Below, in pieces: positions 8,822 to 18,627 of a stretch of 41,643 nt of DNA. The stretch lies in contig JAFLCU010000021.1 of NCBI GenBank assembly GCA_017303355.1, positions 1 to 41,643 of the forward strand. The letters are read 5' to 3'. Each line of letters begins with the position of its first letter. Positions within the stretch are counted from its first letter, which is position 1. Made by a program: the position numbers and the translations under genes. The stretch comes from Caulobacterales bacterium (GTDB lineage: Bacteria; Pseudomonadota; Alphaproteobacteria; Caulobacterales; Aquidulcibacteraceae). The notes under the pieces were generated by a model. The model searched no databases. It saw nothing but the letters and a program-made list of their open reading frames with translations, and was not told where the DNA came from.

Positions 8822-9829
8822 ATGAGAAGCGTCGGCTTCCAGCCCGCCGAACCGCTCAAGGTCTGGGCCGTCAGCGACGGCCGCGCTGGCATCGAGAACC
8901 AGGCGCTGGGGCTCGCCGAAGCGATCGCGCGCCGCACGCCGATCCAGATCATCACCCGCCACGTCGAGTTGCGCACCCCATGGTCGTGGCTGCCGCCGGG
9001 CTTCGTGCCGTGGCCACGCCACGCGCTCGGCCTCGAGTCCGACGCCATCGAGCCGCCTTGGCCGGACATCTTCATCGGCTGCGGCCGCGCCTCGATCCCC
9101 TTCGCGCTCGGCATCCGCGATTGGTCCAATCACAAGACGTTCGTGGTGCAGCTGCAGGATCCGCGCGTGAACCCGCGCGAGTTCGACGTGGTGACGCCGC
9201 CGATCCACGATCGCCTCGAAGGCCCGAACGTGCTGCCGATCGTCGGCTCATGCCATCGCGTAACACCCGATCGGCTCGATCAGGCTGTGCTCGATTTTCC
9301 GCAAGCCTTGGATGAATTGCCGGGCCCGCGCTTTGCCGTGCTGATCGGCGGCAAATCCAAGCGCCAGGATATCTCCGCCAAACGCGCGCGCGACATTTCG
9401 GATTCGCTCATCGCCGTGCAACGCGAAACCGGCGGCTCGCTCATGGTCACGCTCTCACGGCGCACCGGCAATGCCGCGCGCATGCAATTGCGCACCTATC
9501 TCGCGCCGCATTGCGCTGTCTTCTACGAAGGCGAAGGCGTGAACCCGTATTTCGCCATGCTCGGCGTCGCCGACCACATCTTCGTCACCGCCGATAGCGT
9601 GAACATGGCCGCCGAAGCCGCGGCGACCGCAAAGCCAATTCATATCCTCGATGTCGACGGCAAAGGCGGAAAGCTTGAGCGCTTCCATCAGAGCCTCGCC
9701 CGTCGCGGCTGCTCGCGCCGCTTCACCGGCCGCCTCGAAACCTGGTCCTACCCGCCGCTGCTCGAAACCGATCGCGTCGCCGCCGCCGTGCTAACCGCAT
9801 GGTCCGCACGCCAAGGCGTTCAACGCTAA
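8822..9829 (+). CDS. Mitochondrial fission ELM1 family protein (DUF1022)
   Basis: The 335 residues match the ELM1/DUF1022 family, found in plants as a mitochondrial fission factor and widely in alphaproteobacteria. Recognisable blocks are VWAVSDGRAGIENQALGLAE near the start, IFIGCGRASIPFALGIRDWS, VQLQDPRVNPREFDVVTPPI and ILDVDGKGGKLERFH near the end. The fold predicted for the family is glycosyltransferase-like (GT-B). The bacterial function is not settled. An envelope or cell-surface role is often suspected but is not shown by this sequence. It follows greA closely with RBS CGGAG, so they may share transcription. Confidence 0.88.
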   Translation: MRSVGFQPAEPLKVWAVSDGRAGIENQALGLAEAIARRTPIQIITRHVELRTPWSWLPPGFVPWPRHALGLESDAIEPPWPDIFIGCGRASIPFALGIRDWSNHKTFVVQLQDPRVNPREFDVVTPPIHDRLEGPNVLPIVGSCHRVTPDRLDQAVLDFPQALDELPGPRFAVLIGGKSKRQDISAKRARDISDSLIAVQRETGGSLMVTLSRRTGNAARMQLRTYLAPHCAVFYEGEGVNPYFAMLGVADHIFVTADSVNMAAEAAATAKPIHILDVDGKGGKLERFHQSLARRGCSRRFTGRLETWSYPPLLETDRVAAAVLTAWSARQGVQR

Positions 9830-9857
9830 CCTCATCATATCACAACACCCCTAAAAG

Positions 9858-9906
9858 TTGGAGCGCGCCGCTCCGCGGCGCATGCGGCGCGGAGCGCCGC
9901 GCTCCC
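9858..9906 (+). repeat. 49-bp imperfect palindromic repeat, copy A
   Basis: The stretch begins TTGGAGCGCG, is centred on GCATGC and ends CGCGCTCCC. It differs at about six of 49 positions from copy B (10696-10744). The two copies flank the unrecognised gene at 10045-10563 in the same orientation. Copy A may also act as a transcription-stopping hairpin after the ELM1 gene. Confidence 0.75.
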
Positions 9907-10044
9907 ATTTTCAGGCGCCGCGTGTGGGATAGACCACGCACTAATCCTACGGCGTCATTTTTAAAAACGCCGCTCCGCCAAGCGCTTGCAAGAATCTTCG
10001 CGCAATCAATCCGACCGCTTCACAACGGCCGCATAATGGCCCCC

Positions 10045-10563
10045 ATGAAACATCACCGGCCCCACATCTCAGAGCATCGCTTGGAAAGGTTCGCGACTTG
10101 GTCGCGGCTGATGCTCGTGTGGGTCGCCGGGATTCTGGCTGGCGTCTGCAAAAACTCACGCCGCCTGCGCCGCTACGGCGATCTCACGCTCGATCATCTC
10201 GCCACCCAGGTCGCCGCCATCATCTATCATCGCGCCATCAATCTGCTCAGCCTCTACGCGCGCCCGCAAGAAACCGTACGCGTGTTCGGCACACGCGGCT
10301 TCAACCAACGCACTGGCCCGAAAAGCCTCATCCGCGCCGCCCACGGCTCATGGCTGCGCAAAGCCCTGCGCCATCGCGACCCCGTCGCGCGCATTTCCAT
10401 CTTGCTGCATGCGCTGGCGCACATCGACCGTTACGTCGCGCGTATCCTGCCGCGCCTGAAGCGCCGGCTCACGCGCATCGCCGCGCGCGTGATCGCAGCG
10501 CCGCCCGCGCACGCATTGCGCTCGCTCGCGCGCGTCGAAACCCGCGCCGCCGATTCCTCCTAA
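10045..10563 (+). CDS. Unrecognised small basic protein
   Basis: I do not recognise this gene. From the ATG at 10045 it encodes 172 residues; an ATG nine bases upstream (10036) would add three. One hydrophobic segment (WSRLMLVWVAGILAGV, about 18-33) follows a His/Arg-rich N-terminus. The rest is strongly basic and Arg/Ala/Leu-rich, predicted helical, with blocks such as LATQVAAIIYHRAINLLSLY and RILPRLKRRLTRIAARVI. It could be a single-pass membrane protein with a basic cytoplasmic part. Third positions are GC-rich, like the neighbouring genes. It lies alone between two copies of a 49-bp repeat. The open frame continues further 5', but that part overlaps repeat copy A and looks non-coding. Confidence 0.6.
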   Translation: MKHHRPHISEHRLERFATWSRLMLVWVAGILAGVCKNSRRLRRYGDLTLDHLATQVAAIIYHRAINLLSLYARPQETVRVFGTRGFNQRTGPKSLIRAAHGSWLRKALRHRDPVARISILLHALAHIDRYVARILPRLKRRLTRIAARVIAAPPAHALRSLARVETRAADSS

Positions 10564-10570
10564 TCGCACC

Positions 10571-10627
10571 GCCGCCTTCCAGGCGGCATGCCTGACACAC
10601 ACTCAACCGTGTGGAGCCCCGCTCCAC
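10571..10627. repeat. Two short hairpins downstream of the unrecognised gene
   Basis: GCCGCC/GGCGGC (10571-10587) and GTGGAGC/GCTCCAC with a CCC loop (10611-10627) form two compact stems just after the stop codon. Either could end transcription, though neither has a T-run. Confidence 0.5.
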
Positions 10628-10647
10628 GCGGCCAAACGTGCTGCGCC

Positions 10648-10676
10648 GAATATGGACCGCTGGCGCCCCCGCCGGC
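10648..10676. repeat. Half copy of the GAATATGGACCGC repeat
   Basis: This 29-bp stretch, starting GAATATGGACCGC, matches the left arm of the long inverted repeat at 21365-21435 with two differences. Here the right arm is absent, so it looks like a decayed or half element. Confidence 0.65.
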
Positions 10677-10695
10677 CCGCACCGGCCTTCGCGGC

Positions 10696-10744
10696 TTGGA
10701 GCGCGTCGCTCCGCGACGCATGCGCGGCGGAGCCGCGCGCTCCC
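10696..10744 (+). repeat. 49-bp imperfect palindromic repeat, copy B
   Basis: Second copy of the repeat at 9858-9906, in direct orientation, with the same GCATGC centre and the same 10-bp left and 9-bp right ends. It lies between the unrecognised gene and the response regulator gene. Confidence 0.75.
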
Positions 10745-10755
10745 TCTTTCTAAAG

Positions 10756-10791
10756 CCGGCGCACCGAATGCAATCCGCACCAAGGCGCCGG
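10756..10791 (-). terminator. Stem-loop after the response regulator gene
   Basis: CCGGCGC and GCGCCGG are 7-bp complementary arms around a 22-nt loop, five bases beyond the response regulator stop codon on the minus strand. The loop is long and there is no T-run, so terminator function is tentative. Confidence 0.35.
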
Positions 10792-10795
10792 AGAG

Positions 10796-13318
<2,523 letters not shown>

Positions 13319-13363
13319 CCCGTGAATCCTTCACCGTCCTCTATCGACCGCGCCGGTGAGCTA

Positions 13364-13375
13364 TGCAATATTGCA
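13364..13375. promoter_or_regulatory. 12-bp palindrome in the mscS/lysR divergent region
   Basis: TGCAATATTGCA is a perfect palindrome 50 bp upstream of the LysR start. With the following A it fits the loose T-N11-A LysR box. It may be an autoregulatory site. This is inference from position and symmetry. Confidence 0.45.
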
Positions 13376-13425
13376 ATGAAAGAGGCCGCCGAGCGGGCGC
13401 CCATAGGCGGGGAACCACGGCCTTG

Positions 13426-14316
13426 ATGGACTGGGACAAGCTCAAAACCTTCCATTTCGCCGCCGAAACCGGCTCGCTGACGGCCGCGGCGGAGAAACTG
13501 GGCGTCAGCCAATCCTCCGTGAGCCGCCAGATCGCGGCGCTCGAAAGCGAAATGGGCGTCCCCCTGTTCCAGCGGCACGCGCGGGGCTTGCTGCTGACCG
13601 GCCCAGGCATGGCGCTACGCGAGTTCACCCGCGAGATGGCGGGCGCGGCCGTCATCGCCGAAAGTACGCTGAAAGATGCGCGCGAAAAGGTCATCGGCGA
13701 TCTGAAGATCACAGCGCCGGTGGCGTTCGGCTCGACCTGGCTTGCACCGCGTCTCGTGCATTTCGCCGACAAATATCCCGAGACGCGCGTGCAATGCTTG
13801 TTGGACGATCGCGAGTTCGATCTGCTCAAGCTCGAAGCCGAATGCGCGATCCGCTTGTGGGCCGCCACCCACGCCGACCTCATCCAGCGCAAGCTGCTCG
13901 AGGTGCGCGTGAGCCTCTACGCATCGAACGAATATCTGAAGCGCCACGGCACGCCGAAGAATGTCGAAGACCTCGATAGCCATCGCATCATCGCCTACCA
14001 GGCCAACATCCCCACGCCGATGCGCGAGTTGGATTGGGCCCAGCGCGCCGGCCGCGAAGACGCAAAACCGCGCCCGCCCCTCTTAGAGATCAACAATGTC
14101 TATGGCATGCTGCGCGCGGTCGAGAGCGGCTTTGGCATCGCTTCCGTGCCGGACTATATGGCGCGCGAAAATCCGAATCTCGTGAAAGTGCTGCCGACGC
14201 TGCAGGGCCCGAGCTTCGAGGTCTATTTCATCTACCCGAGCGATCTGAAGCGCTCCAAGCGCATCGCCGCCTTCCGCCAATTCCTGATCGATCAATCAGA
14301 AGATTGGGAACCGTGA
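13426..14316 (+). CDS. LysR-family regulator, LsrB/VtlR-like
   Basis: This 296-residue LysR-type regulator starts at MDWDKLKTFHFAAETGSLTA. The winged-helix domain (about 1-60) contains KLGVSQSSVSRQIAALESEM and VPLFQRHARGLLLT. The effector domain includes ECAIRLWAATHADLIQRKLL and GIASVPDYMA. As I recall them, the rhizobial LsrB and Brucella VtlR proteins share this N-terminus and the DLIQRKL block, and lsrB lies beside trxB in Sinorhizobium. Here trxB is also close, separated by an oppositely oriented mscS. LsrB is linked to redox and envelope regulation, so a similar role is plausible. The stop overlaps the barstar gene start (GTGA). Confidence 0.9.
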   Translation: MDWDKLKTFHFAAETGSLTAAAEKLGVSQSSVSRQIAALESEMGVPLFQRHARGLLLTGPGMALREFTREMAGAAVIAESTLKDAREKVIGDLKITAPVAFGSTWLAPRLVHFADKYPETRVQCLLDDREFDLLKLEAECAIRLWAATHADLIQRKLLEVRVSLYASNEYLKRHGTPKNVEDLDSHRIIAYQANIPTPMRELDWAQRAGREDAKPRPPLLEINNVYGMLRAVESGFGIASVPDYMARENPNLVKVLPTLQGPSFEVYFIYPSDLKRSKRIAAFRQFLIDQSEDWEP

Positions 14317-14699
14317 GCGCGACGGCGTATCCATTCGCCGTCTTGCGTGATGTGTCCGTTTCAAAAAATGACTTCATCGCGCGCATCGGTCCGGGAATTC
14401 ACGACAAGCACGCGCTCATGCGAGAAGTCGGCGCGAAGCTACAGTTTCCTTCTTACTTCAAGGGCAATAGTTGGGACGCATTCAGCGATTGGCTGCGCGA
14501 CCTTAGCTGGATCGGCAACTCGCGCATCCTGTTGTTGCATGAGGGCACGCCGCACCTGCCCCGCAAGGAGCTGCTGACCTACCTAAGCATCGCATTCTAC
14601 GCGATTGAGTCACATGCAGAAGAGAAGCGCGCGCTTGTTGTGGCCTTCCCAGAACAAACGCGAGCCCTCTTGGATGCTTGGAGCGGTTACAAGCCTTAG
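14313..14699 (+). CDS. Barstar-family protein
   Basis: The 128 residues match the barstar (ribonuclease inhibitor) family. The diagnostic block is HALMREVGAKLQFPSYFKGN followed by SWDAFSDWLRDLSW (about 33-66), where barstars have a phenylalanine-glycine-asparagine-tryptophan-like segment and acidic residues that face the nuclease. A strand RILLLHEG and a helix KRALVVAFPEQTRALLDAW follow. The GTG start overlaps the LysR stop by 4 nt, so translation is probably coupled. No barnase-type nuclease is nearby. It may inhibit an unlinked nuclease or a contact-delivered toxin, or have lost that role. The stop overlaps that of the convergent metallopeptidase gene. Confidence 0.85.
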   Translation: MSATAYPFAVLRDVSVSKNDFIARIGPGIHDKHALMREVGAKLQFPSYFKGNSWDAFSDWLRDLSWIGNSRILLLHEGTPHLPRKELLTYLSIAFYAIESHAEEKRALVVAFPEQTRALLDAWSGYKP

Positions 14700-15598
14700 A
14701 GCTGCCCGTAATTGCTTACCGCGAACGTATCGCACTGGCGCGCGTCGCCGCTGTCGAAGCCGCGGCGGAACCAGCGCATGCGCTGCGCAGACGAGCCGTG
14801 TGTGAACTGGCGCTCATCGGAATGGCCGAGTGCGTCGTCGCCGATCGCGTGCGCGGCGTTCAAGGCTTCACGCAGATCGGCGTCATCGATGGCGAGCGAC
14901 GCTTGAGCCGTATGGCCCCAAACGCCCGCGAAGCAATCGGCCTGAAGCTCGACGCGCACCGAGGTTTGGTTCTGATTTTCGCCCGGCAGCTGGCGCTGCG
15001 TGGCGCCAATCAAATTCTGCACGTGGTGGCCGACCTCGTGCGCGATCACGTAGGCTTGCGCGAAATCGCCCGGCGCGCGCAGGCGATCCTGCATCACCTG
15101 ATAGAAGGTCGGGTCGATATAGAGATAGCTATCGCCCGGGCAGTAGAACGGGCCGACATCGCTCGACGCGTTGCCGCACGCGGTGCTGACCGCGCCCGAG
15201 AACACAACGAGCGTCGGGTCACGATATGCGCCGGGGTTCACGCCGTAATTCGGCAAGCGACCTTGCTGGAATTGCGTGCGCCACACGTCTTCGGTGGAGC
15301 CCAGGATCACGCGCGAGAAATCGCACGCCTGTGCGTTCGCTTCGCAGGTGGAGCCCTCGCCCGTAGCACTTTGGGTTTGCCCCGGCAGGAGCGCGCCGAA
15401 TATCATTTGCTTGATGCCCGCCGGCGCAAAGAAATAGACGCCCGCGAGCAGCACGCCGACGATCAGCACGCCGCGAATGCCGATGCGGCGCAGGATCGAG
15501 AACAGTGCCGCCGCCGGCAAACCGCCGCCGCCACCGCCGCCCGCGCCGCGGCCACGATCCTCGAAATTGTCCGAACGGCGCTGATTGTCGGTGCGCAT
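14696..15598 (-). CDS. Neutral zinc metallopeptidase (YpfJ/KPN_02809 family)
   Basis: This is a 300-residue protein of the putative neutral zinc metallopeptidase family (YpfJ-like). A Gly-rich N-terminal stretch is followed by one membrane helix (about 42-58), so the catalytic domain is probably periplasmic. The zinc site is HEVGHHVQ (His187, Glu188, His191), with a downstream third ligand candidate in VELQADCFAGVWG (Glu218). Several Cys residues (85, 92, 141, 153) could form disulfides. The ATG at 15598 is preferred because its N-terminus, MRTDNQRRSDNFEDRGRG, fits the family. A longer open frame would overlap the radical SAM gene. Substrate unknown. Confidence 0.92.
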   Translation of the reverse strand: MRTDNQRRSDNFEDRGRGAGGGGGGGLPAAALFSILRRIGIRGVLIVGVLLAGVYFFAPAGIKQMIFGALLPGQTQSATGEGSTCEANAQACDFSRVILGSTEDVWRTQFQQGRLPNYGVNPGAYRDPTLVVFSGAVSTACGNASSDVGPFYCPGDSYLYIDPTFYQVMQDRLRAPGDFAQAYVIAHEVGHHVQNLIGATQRQLPGENQNQTSVRVELQADCFAGVWGHTAQASLAIDDADLREALNAAHAIGDDALGHSDERQFTHGSSAQRMRWFRRGFDSGDARQCDTFAVSNYGQL

Positions 15599-15653
15599 GG
15601 ATTGTTGTCCTCCTGCCTCGCGGAACGGTCTTAGCCGCAGACGCCGGCCTGCG

Positions 15654-16724
15654 CTACTGAACCGCGAACAGATCGCCCTGATCGCCATCATCAGGCGGAC
15701 GGCGGAACTGGGTGTGGTCGAGCGGCAGGCGCGGCTTATCCAGCCCCAAGCGCCGGCACGCAGTTGCGAAACGATCGGCGATCAGCTTCGCGTAGGGACC
15801 CTCGCCCTTCTGCCGCTTGCCCCATTCCGGGTCGTAGTCACGCCCGCCGCGCATCTGGCGCATGATCGTCATGACGCGTGTGGCGCGGTCGGGAAAATGC
15901 GCGTGCAGCCATTCGCGGAAAAGATCCTTGATCTCCAATGGCAGCCTAAGCACCACATAGCCTGCCGCACCGGCGCCAGCCTTCGCGCATTCTTCGAGGA
16001 TGGCTTCGATCTCGCGGTCATTGATCGCCGGCACGATCGGCGCGACCATCACCGTGGTCGGCACGCCCGCTTCCGTGAGCATGCGGATGGCTTCGATGCG
16101 CCGATGGGGCGCGGCCGCGCGCGGCTCCATCACGCGCGAAATGCGCCGATCCAAGCTCGTCACCGAGATTGCGGCTTTGGCCAGGCCCCGCTCCGCCAAG
16201 CGCGCGAGAATGTCGATGTCGCGCACCACCAGCTGCGATTTCGTGATCAGCGCCACCGGATGGCGCCAGCGCTCCATCACCTCCAGCAGTGCGCGCGTGA
16301 TCCCGTAGCCGCGCTCAATCGGCTGATAAATGTCGGTGACGCCGCCCAGCATGATCGTGCGCGGGCGATAGGAGGGCTTTGCGAACTCGCGCTCCAGCAG
16401 CTCCGCCGCGTTCGCTTTCACGAAAAGCCTAGTCTCGAAATCCAACCCCGGCGACAGGCCGACATAGGCGTGGTTCGGCCGCGCGTAGCAATAGATGCAG
16501 CCATGCTCGCAGCCGCGATAGGGATTGATCGATTGGTCGAAGGAAATGTCGGGGCTTTGATTGGTGGAGATGATGGTCTTGGCCAGCTCCGGCGTGACGA
16601 TCGTCTCCAGCTTCTCGACCGGCTCATTGGCCCAGCCGTCATCGAACTCTTCGCGGGCAAAGCGCTCGTATCGGCCGCTCGCATTCGTGCGCGCGCCGCG
16701 TCCATGCAATGGGTCGCGAGTCAT
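15654..16724 (-). CDS. PA0069-family radical SAM protein
   Basis: This 356-residue radical SAM protein carries the iron-sulfur motif CEHGCIYCYA (Cys72, Cys76, Cys79). It also has the family-specific stretches INPYRGCEHG and IMLGGVTDIYQPIERGYGIT, plus ISVTSLDRRISRVMEPRAAA. The family resembles spore photoproduct lyase (SplB-like) and is annotated as the PA0069 type. Its reaction is unknown. A conserved lysine- and arginine-rich C-terminal region (EWGKRQKGEGPYAKLIADRF) is typical. The gene is 55 bp upstream of the metallopeptidase gene on the same strand, so they may be co-transcribed. Confidence 0.92.
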   Translation of the reverse strand: MTRDPLHGRGARTNASGRYERFAREEFDDGWANEPVEKLETIVTPELAKTIISTNQSPDISFDQSINPYRGCEHGCIYCYARPNHAYVGLSPGLDFETRLFVKANAAELLEREFAKPSYRPRTIMLGGVTDIYQPIERGYGITRALLEVMERWRHPVALITKSQLVVRDIDILARLAERGLAKAAISVTSLDRRISRVMEPRAAAPHRRIEAIRMLTEAGVPTTVMVAPIVPAINDREIEAILEECAKAGAGAAGYVVLRLPLEIKDLFREWLHAHFPDRATRVMTIMRQMRGGRDYDPEWGKRQKGEGPYAKLIADRFATACRRLGLDKPRLPLDHTQFRRPPDDGDQGDLFAVQ

Positions 16725-16780
16725 AATTTAGGATTATAGTCACATATTAGAACATAACAAGAACATTCTACAGCATGGAA

Positions 16781-16806
16781 AAGGGCGCCGGTTAGACCGA
16801 CGCCCT
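16781..16806 (-). terminator. Stem-loop between the radical SAM gene and the 31-residue ORF
   Basis: AAGGGCGCCGGT and ACCGACGCCCTT form a 12-bp stem with one mismatch and a tiny loop. It lies about 75 bp beyond the small ORF stop (minus strand) and upstream of the radical SAM gene. It fits a terminator of the small transcript, followed on the minus strand by TTCCATG without a long T-run. Confidence 0.55.
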
Positions 16807-16880
16807 TCAAATATCCAGCATTCTCATCTTCCAGCCTTTGATCTTGCGCCCTTCAGGGCTTGGGATTTGGGGCGGAGAGC

Positions 16881-16976
16881 TTAGACGGCCGTGATTTGAG
16901 CAGCTTGCCAAAAGGTGGCGTAGGCGGCCGGCGCGAACACGGCGAGGGCGGCGACGAGGGCGTAAAACTTGGTCAT
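16881..16976 (-). CDS. 31-residue hydrophobic peptide with signal-like sequence
   Basis: A short frame encodes MTKFYALVAALAVFAPAAYA followed by TFWQAAQITAV. It has a basic start, a hydrophobic core and an AYA-T boundary like a signal peptidase site, or it may be one membrane helix. A good ribosome binding site (TTGGAGCTC) lies about 8 nt upstream of the ATG, and a stem-loop lies downstream, which supports a real small gene. I do not know its function. It sits in an otherwise empty stretch of over 400 bp (16725-17152). Confidence 0.55.
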   Translation of the reverse strand: MTKFYALVAALAVFAPAAYATFWQAAQITAV

Positions 16977-17072
16977 TTACTGAGCTCCAACTCTGTGAAC
17001 CGGAGCACCGCGCCCCGATGAGTTGAAGGTAGTAGAGCCTTAGTCATAACGATGTGACCGCAGGCACAGGAG

Positions 17073-17153
17073 GAGCGGCAATCGGGATCCGGCAGTCGGC
17101 AATCGATGTAGCGCCGTTCCGATCTACCGACTGCCGGATCCCGATTGCCGCTC
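17073..17153. repeat. 27-bp perfect inverted repeat abutting a stop codon
   Basis: The arms 17073-17099 and 17127-17153 are exact reverse complements (left arm starts GAGCGGCAATCGGGATCC). The loop is 27 nt. The right arm ends on the first base of the SMR gene stop codon. It could act as a terminator of the SMR transcript or be a mobile palindromic element. Confidence 0.85.
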
Positions 17154-17482
17154 TAGTGCGCCACGGTCTTCGAGAAGAGATTCATCACCACGACGCCAGC
17201 GACGATCAGCGCCATGCCGATCATCGCGGCGGCGTCTAGTTTTTGGCCTTGCAGCAGCCACGCGGCGAGCGCGATCAACACGACGCCCACGCCTGACCAG
17301 ATCGCGTACGCCACGCCGGTCGGGATCGACTTCAACACCAGCGACAAGAGATAAAACGCGATCGCATATCCGACCACGACCGCGACCGACGGCCAGAATT
17401 TCGTGAATCCTTCCGACGCCTTCAACGATGTCGTCGCCACCACTTCAGCGATAATCGCCCCAATCAAAAACACATAGGGCAC
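17153..17482 (-). CDS. Small multidrug resistance (SMR) family transporter
   Basis: The 109-residue protein has four membrane helices. The SMR signature begins [19 protein letters not shown], where Glu13 corresponds to the proton/substrate-coupling Glu14 of EmrE. It continues with [20 protein letters not shown] and the last helix [21 protein letters not shown] proteins form antiparallel dimers that export cationic compounds, quaternary ammonium ions or guanidinium. The start is GTG at 17480-17482, chosen because it gives the usual family length; the open frame continues upstream into the neighbouring gene. One base separates it from the upstream gene's stop, so they form a coupled pair. Whether it is EmrE/QacE-like or SugE/Gdx-like is uncertain, but the sequence leans to EmrE/QacE. 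Confidence 0.93.
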   Translation of the reverse strand: MPYVFLIGAIIAEVVATTSLKASEGFTKFWPSVAVVVGYAIAFYLLSLVLKSIPTGVAYAIWSGVGVVLIALAAWLLQGQKLDAAAMIGMALIVAGVVVMNLFSKTVAH

Positions 17483-17483
17483 G

Positions 17484-17828
17484 CTACGCAATCGCCGAGT
17501 TGGCGTTCGATAAGTCAGAACCACAATACCGGCACTTTATCGCCTCGGCGCGAATATCCTCTGCACATTGCGGACACTTCTTCATTGGCGTGTAGGCAGG
17601 CGCGACGGGTGGCGGCGTCACACTGCTTGCACCAGTGTGTTCGTATTCCTCCCGCGAACTGCGTTCAGTAACTGCCCATATCAATGCGATCACCCAACCG
17701 AGTAGCGTCCATCCAAAAAATAGGTTCAACAAGAACACGCCCATCACAGCGCGATTTCGGTTGGCAGCTACTATTGTGGGAAGGAAGTATATTACACCGC
17801 AAACAAGCAGAATAACCAAAATTTCCAT
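17484..17828 (-). CDS. Superinfection-immunity-like membrane protein with zinc ribbon
   Basis: This 114-residue protein has two membrane helices (about 3-21 and 28-52). They are joined by AANRNR and followed by [20 protein letters not shown], the pattern of the T4 Imm-like 'superinfection immunity' family. A Pro-rich linker leads to a C-terminal zinc ribbon with Cys85, Cys88, Cys99 and Cys102 ([20 protein letters not shown]). Members are common in bacterial chromosomes outside prophages, where the role is unknown. T4 Imm itself blocks DNA entry by related phages. It precedes the SMR gene by one base, so the two are translated together. Confidence 0.85.
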   Translation of the reverse strand: MEILVILLVCGVIYFLPTIVAANRNRAVMGVFLLNLFFGWTLLGWVIALIWAVTERSSREEYEHTGASSVTPPPVAPAYTPMKKCPQCAEDIRAEAIKCRYCGSDLSNANSAIA

Positions 17829-17846
17829 AGCAAGCCCCCGCTTTAC

Positions 17847-18596
17847 CTACATGAATCCCATGTCGCGCTCATACGAACGAAAACGCCGGCCGCTATCGAC
17901 GTAGATGGTCTGCCCCGTCACCGCGTCGTTCTCGATCAGGAAGCGCGCAGCGTGCGCGATATTGTCGGGCGTGGGCCCACTCTTCAGCGGCGTGTCGTCG
18001 TGCAGGCGCTTGTAGTCCGCCTCCGCCTGCCCCGGCGCCGGCAACACATAACCGGGTGCGATGGCGTTCACGCGCACATTCGGCGCCAGCGCCCGCGCCA
18101 ACAGCTCCGTCGCGCCCGCGAGCGCGTATTTCGAGAGCGTGTAGGAGAAATGATCCGGGTACGGGCTCGCCAGTTTGAAGTCGAGAAAGTTCACCACCAC
18201 GCCGCGCTGGCCGTCCGGCAAGGCTTCCGCGAACTCGCGCGCCAGCAGCGACGGCGTGAACGTGTTGAGCGCGATATGGCGCTGCAACAATTCCTCGCTC
18301 AGCGTGTCGATCGTATCGTGCTCGAACATCGCGGCTGTGTTGACGAGCGCGCTGAGCGACGCACCGGCGGCTTGCGTGGCGCGCGCGATCAAAGCATGGC
18401 GCTCCGCCGCGTCATCCAGATCAGCGCCGACGATGCCCGCCGCGCCCCCGCTCTTGCGCGCCTCGGCCGCGACGGCTTCGGCTTCGTCCGCCGAGTGGCG
18501 ATAATGGATCACCACGCCCCAGTCATGCGCCGCCAGCTCAAGCGCCACCGCGCGGCCAAGCCGTTGGCCGGCGCCGGTTACGAGCACCCACCTCAT
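17847..18596 (-). CDS. Pteridine reductase (PTR1/FolM)-like SDR oxidoreductase
   Basis: This 249-residue short-chain dehydrogenase begins MRWVLVTGAGQRLGRAVALE. Three features point to pteridine reductase rather than a generic SDR. The first is the nucleotide-binding TGAGQRLG with Arg12. The second is HYRHSADEAEA after the second strand. The third is the catalytic set Asp139 (VNFLDF), Tyr152 and Lys156 (YTLSK), with Asp in place of the usual Ser, spaced as in Leishmania PTR1 and as the FTDY...YAASK region of E. coli FolM. Such enzymes reduce dihydromonapterin, dihydrobiopterin or dihydrofolate with NADPH. The neighbouring folB supports a pterin role. The ATG at 18596 is chosen over an upstream one because it places the Rossmann strand at the start. 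Confidence 0.85.
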   Translation of the reverse strand: MRWVLVTGAGQRLGRAVALELAAHDWGVVIHYRHSADEAEAVAAEARKSGGAAGIVGADLDDAAERHALIARATQAAGASLSALVNTAAMFEHDTIDTLSEELLQRHIALNTFTPSLLAREFAEALPDGQRGVVVNFLDFKLASPYPDHFSYTLSKYALAGATELLARALAPNVRVNAIAPGYVLPAPGQAEADYKRLHDDTPLKSGPTPDNIAHAARFLIENDAVTGQTIYVDSGRRFRSYERDMGFM

Positions 18597-18627
18597 GCGC
18601 GCGCTCCATCTGCAAATGCACACACTT

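Noticed and set aside
9799..10044. A 5' extension of the unrecognised gene back to 9799
   Set aside because: It runs through the 49-bp repeat and the end of the ELM1 gene and has no ribosome binding site at its start. The ATG at 10045 is more credible.
14678..16739. Long plus-strand frames over the metallopeptidase and radical SAM genes
   Set aside because: The minus-strand genes have clear catalytic motifs; the plus-strand frames have none.
17484..17828. Prophage remnant marked by the superinfection-immunity-like gene
   Set aside because: No integrase, attachment site or other phage gene is near, and this family is common in chromosomes.
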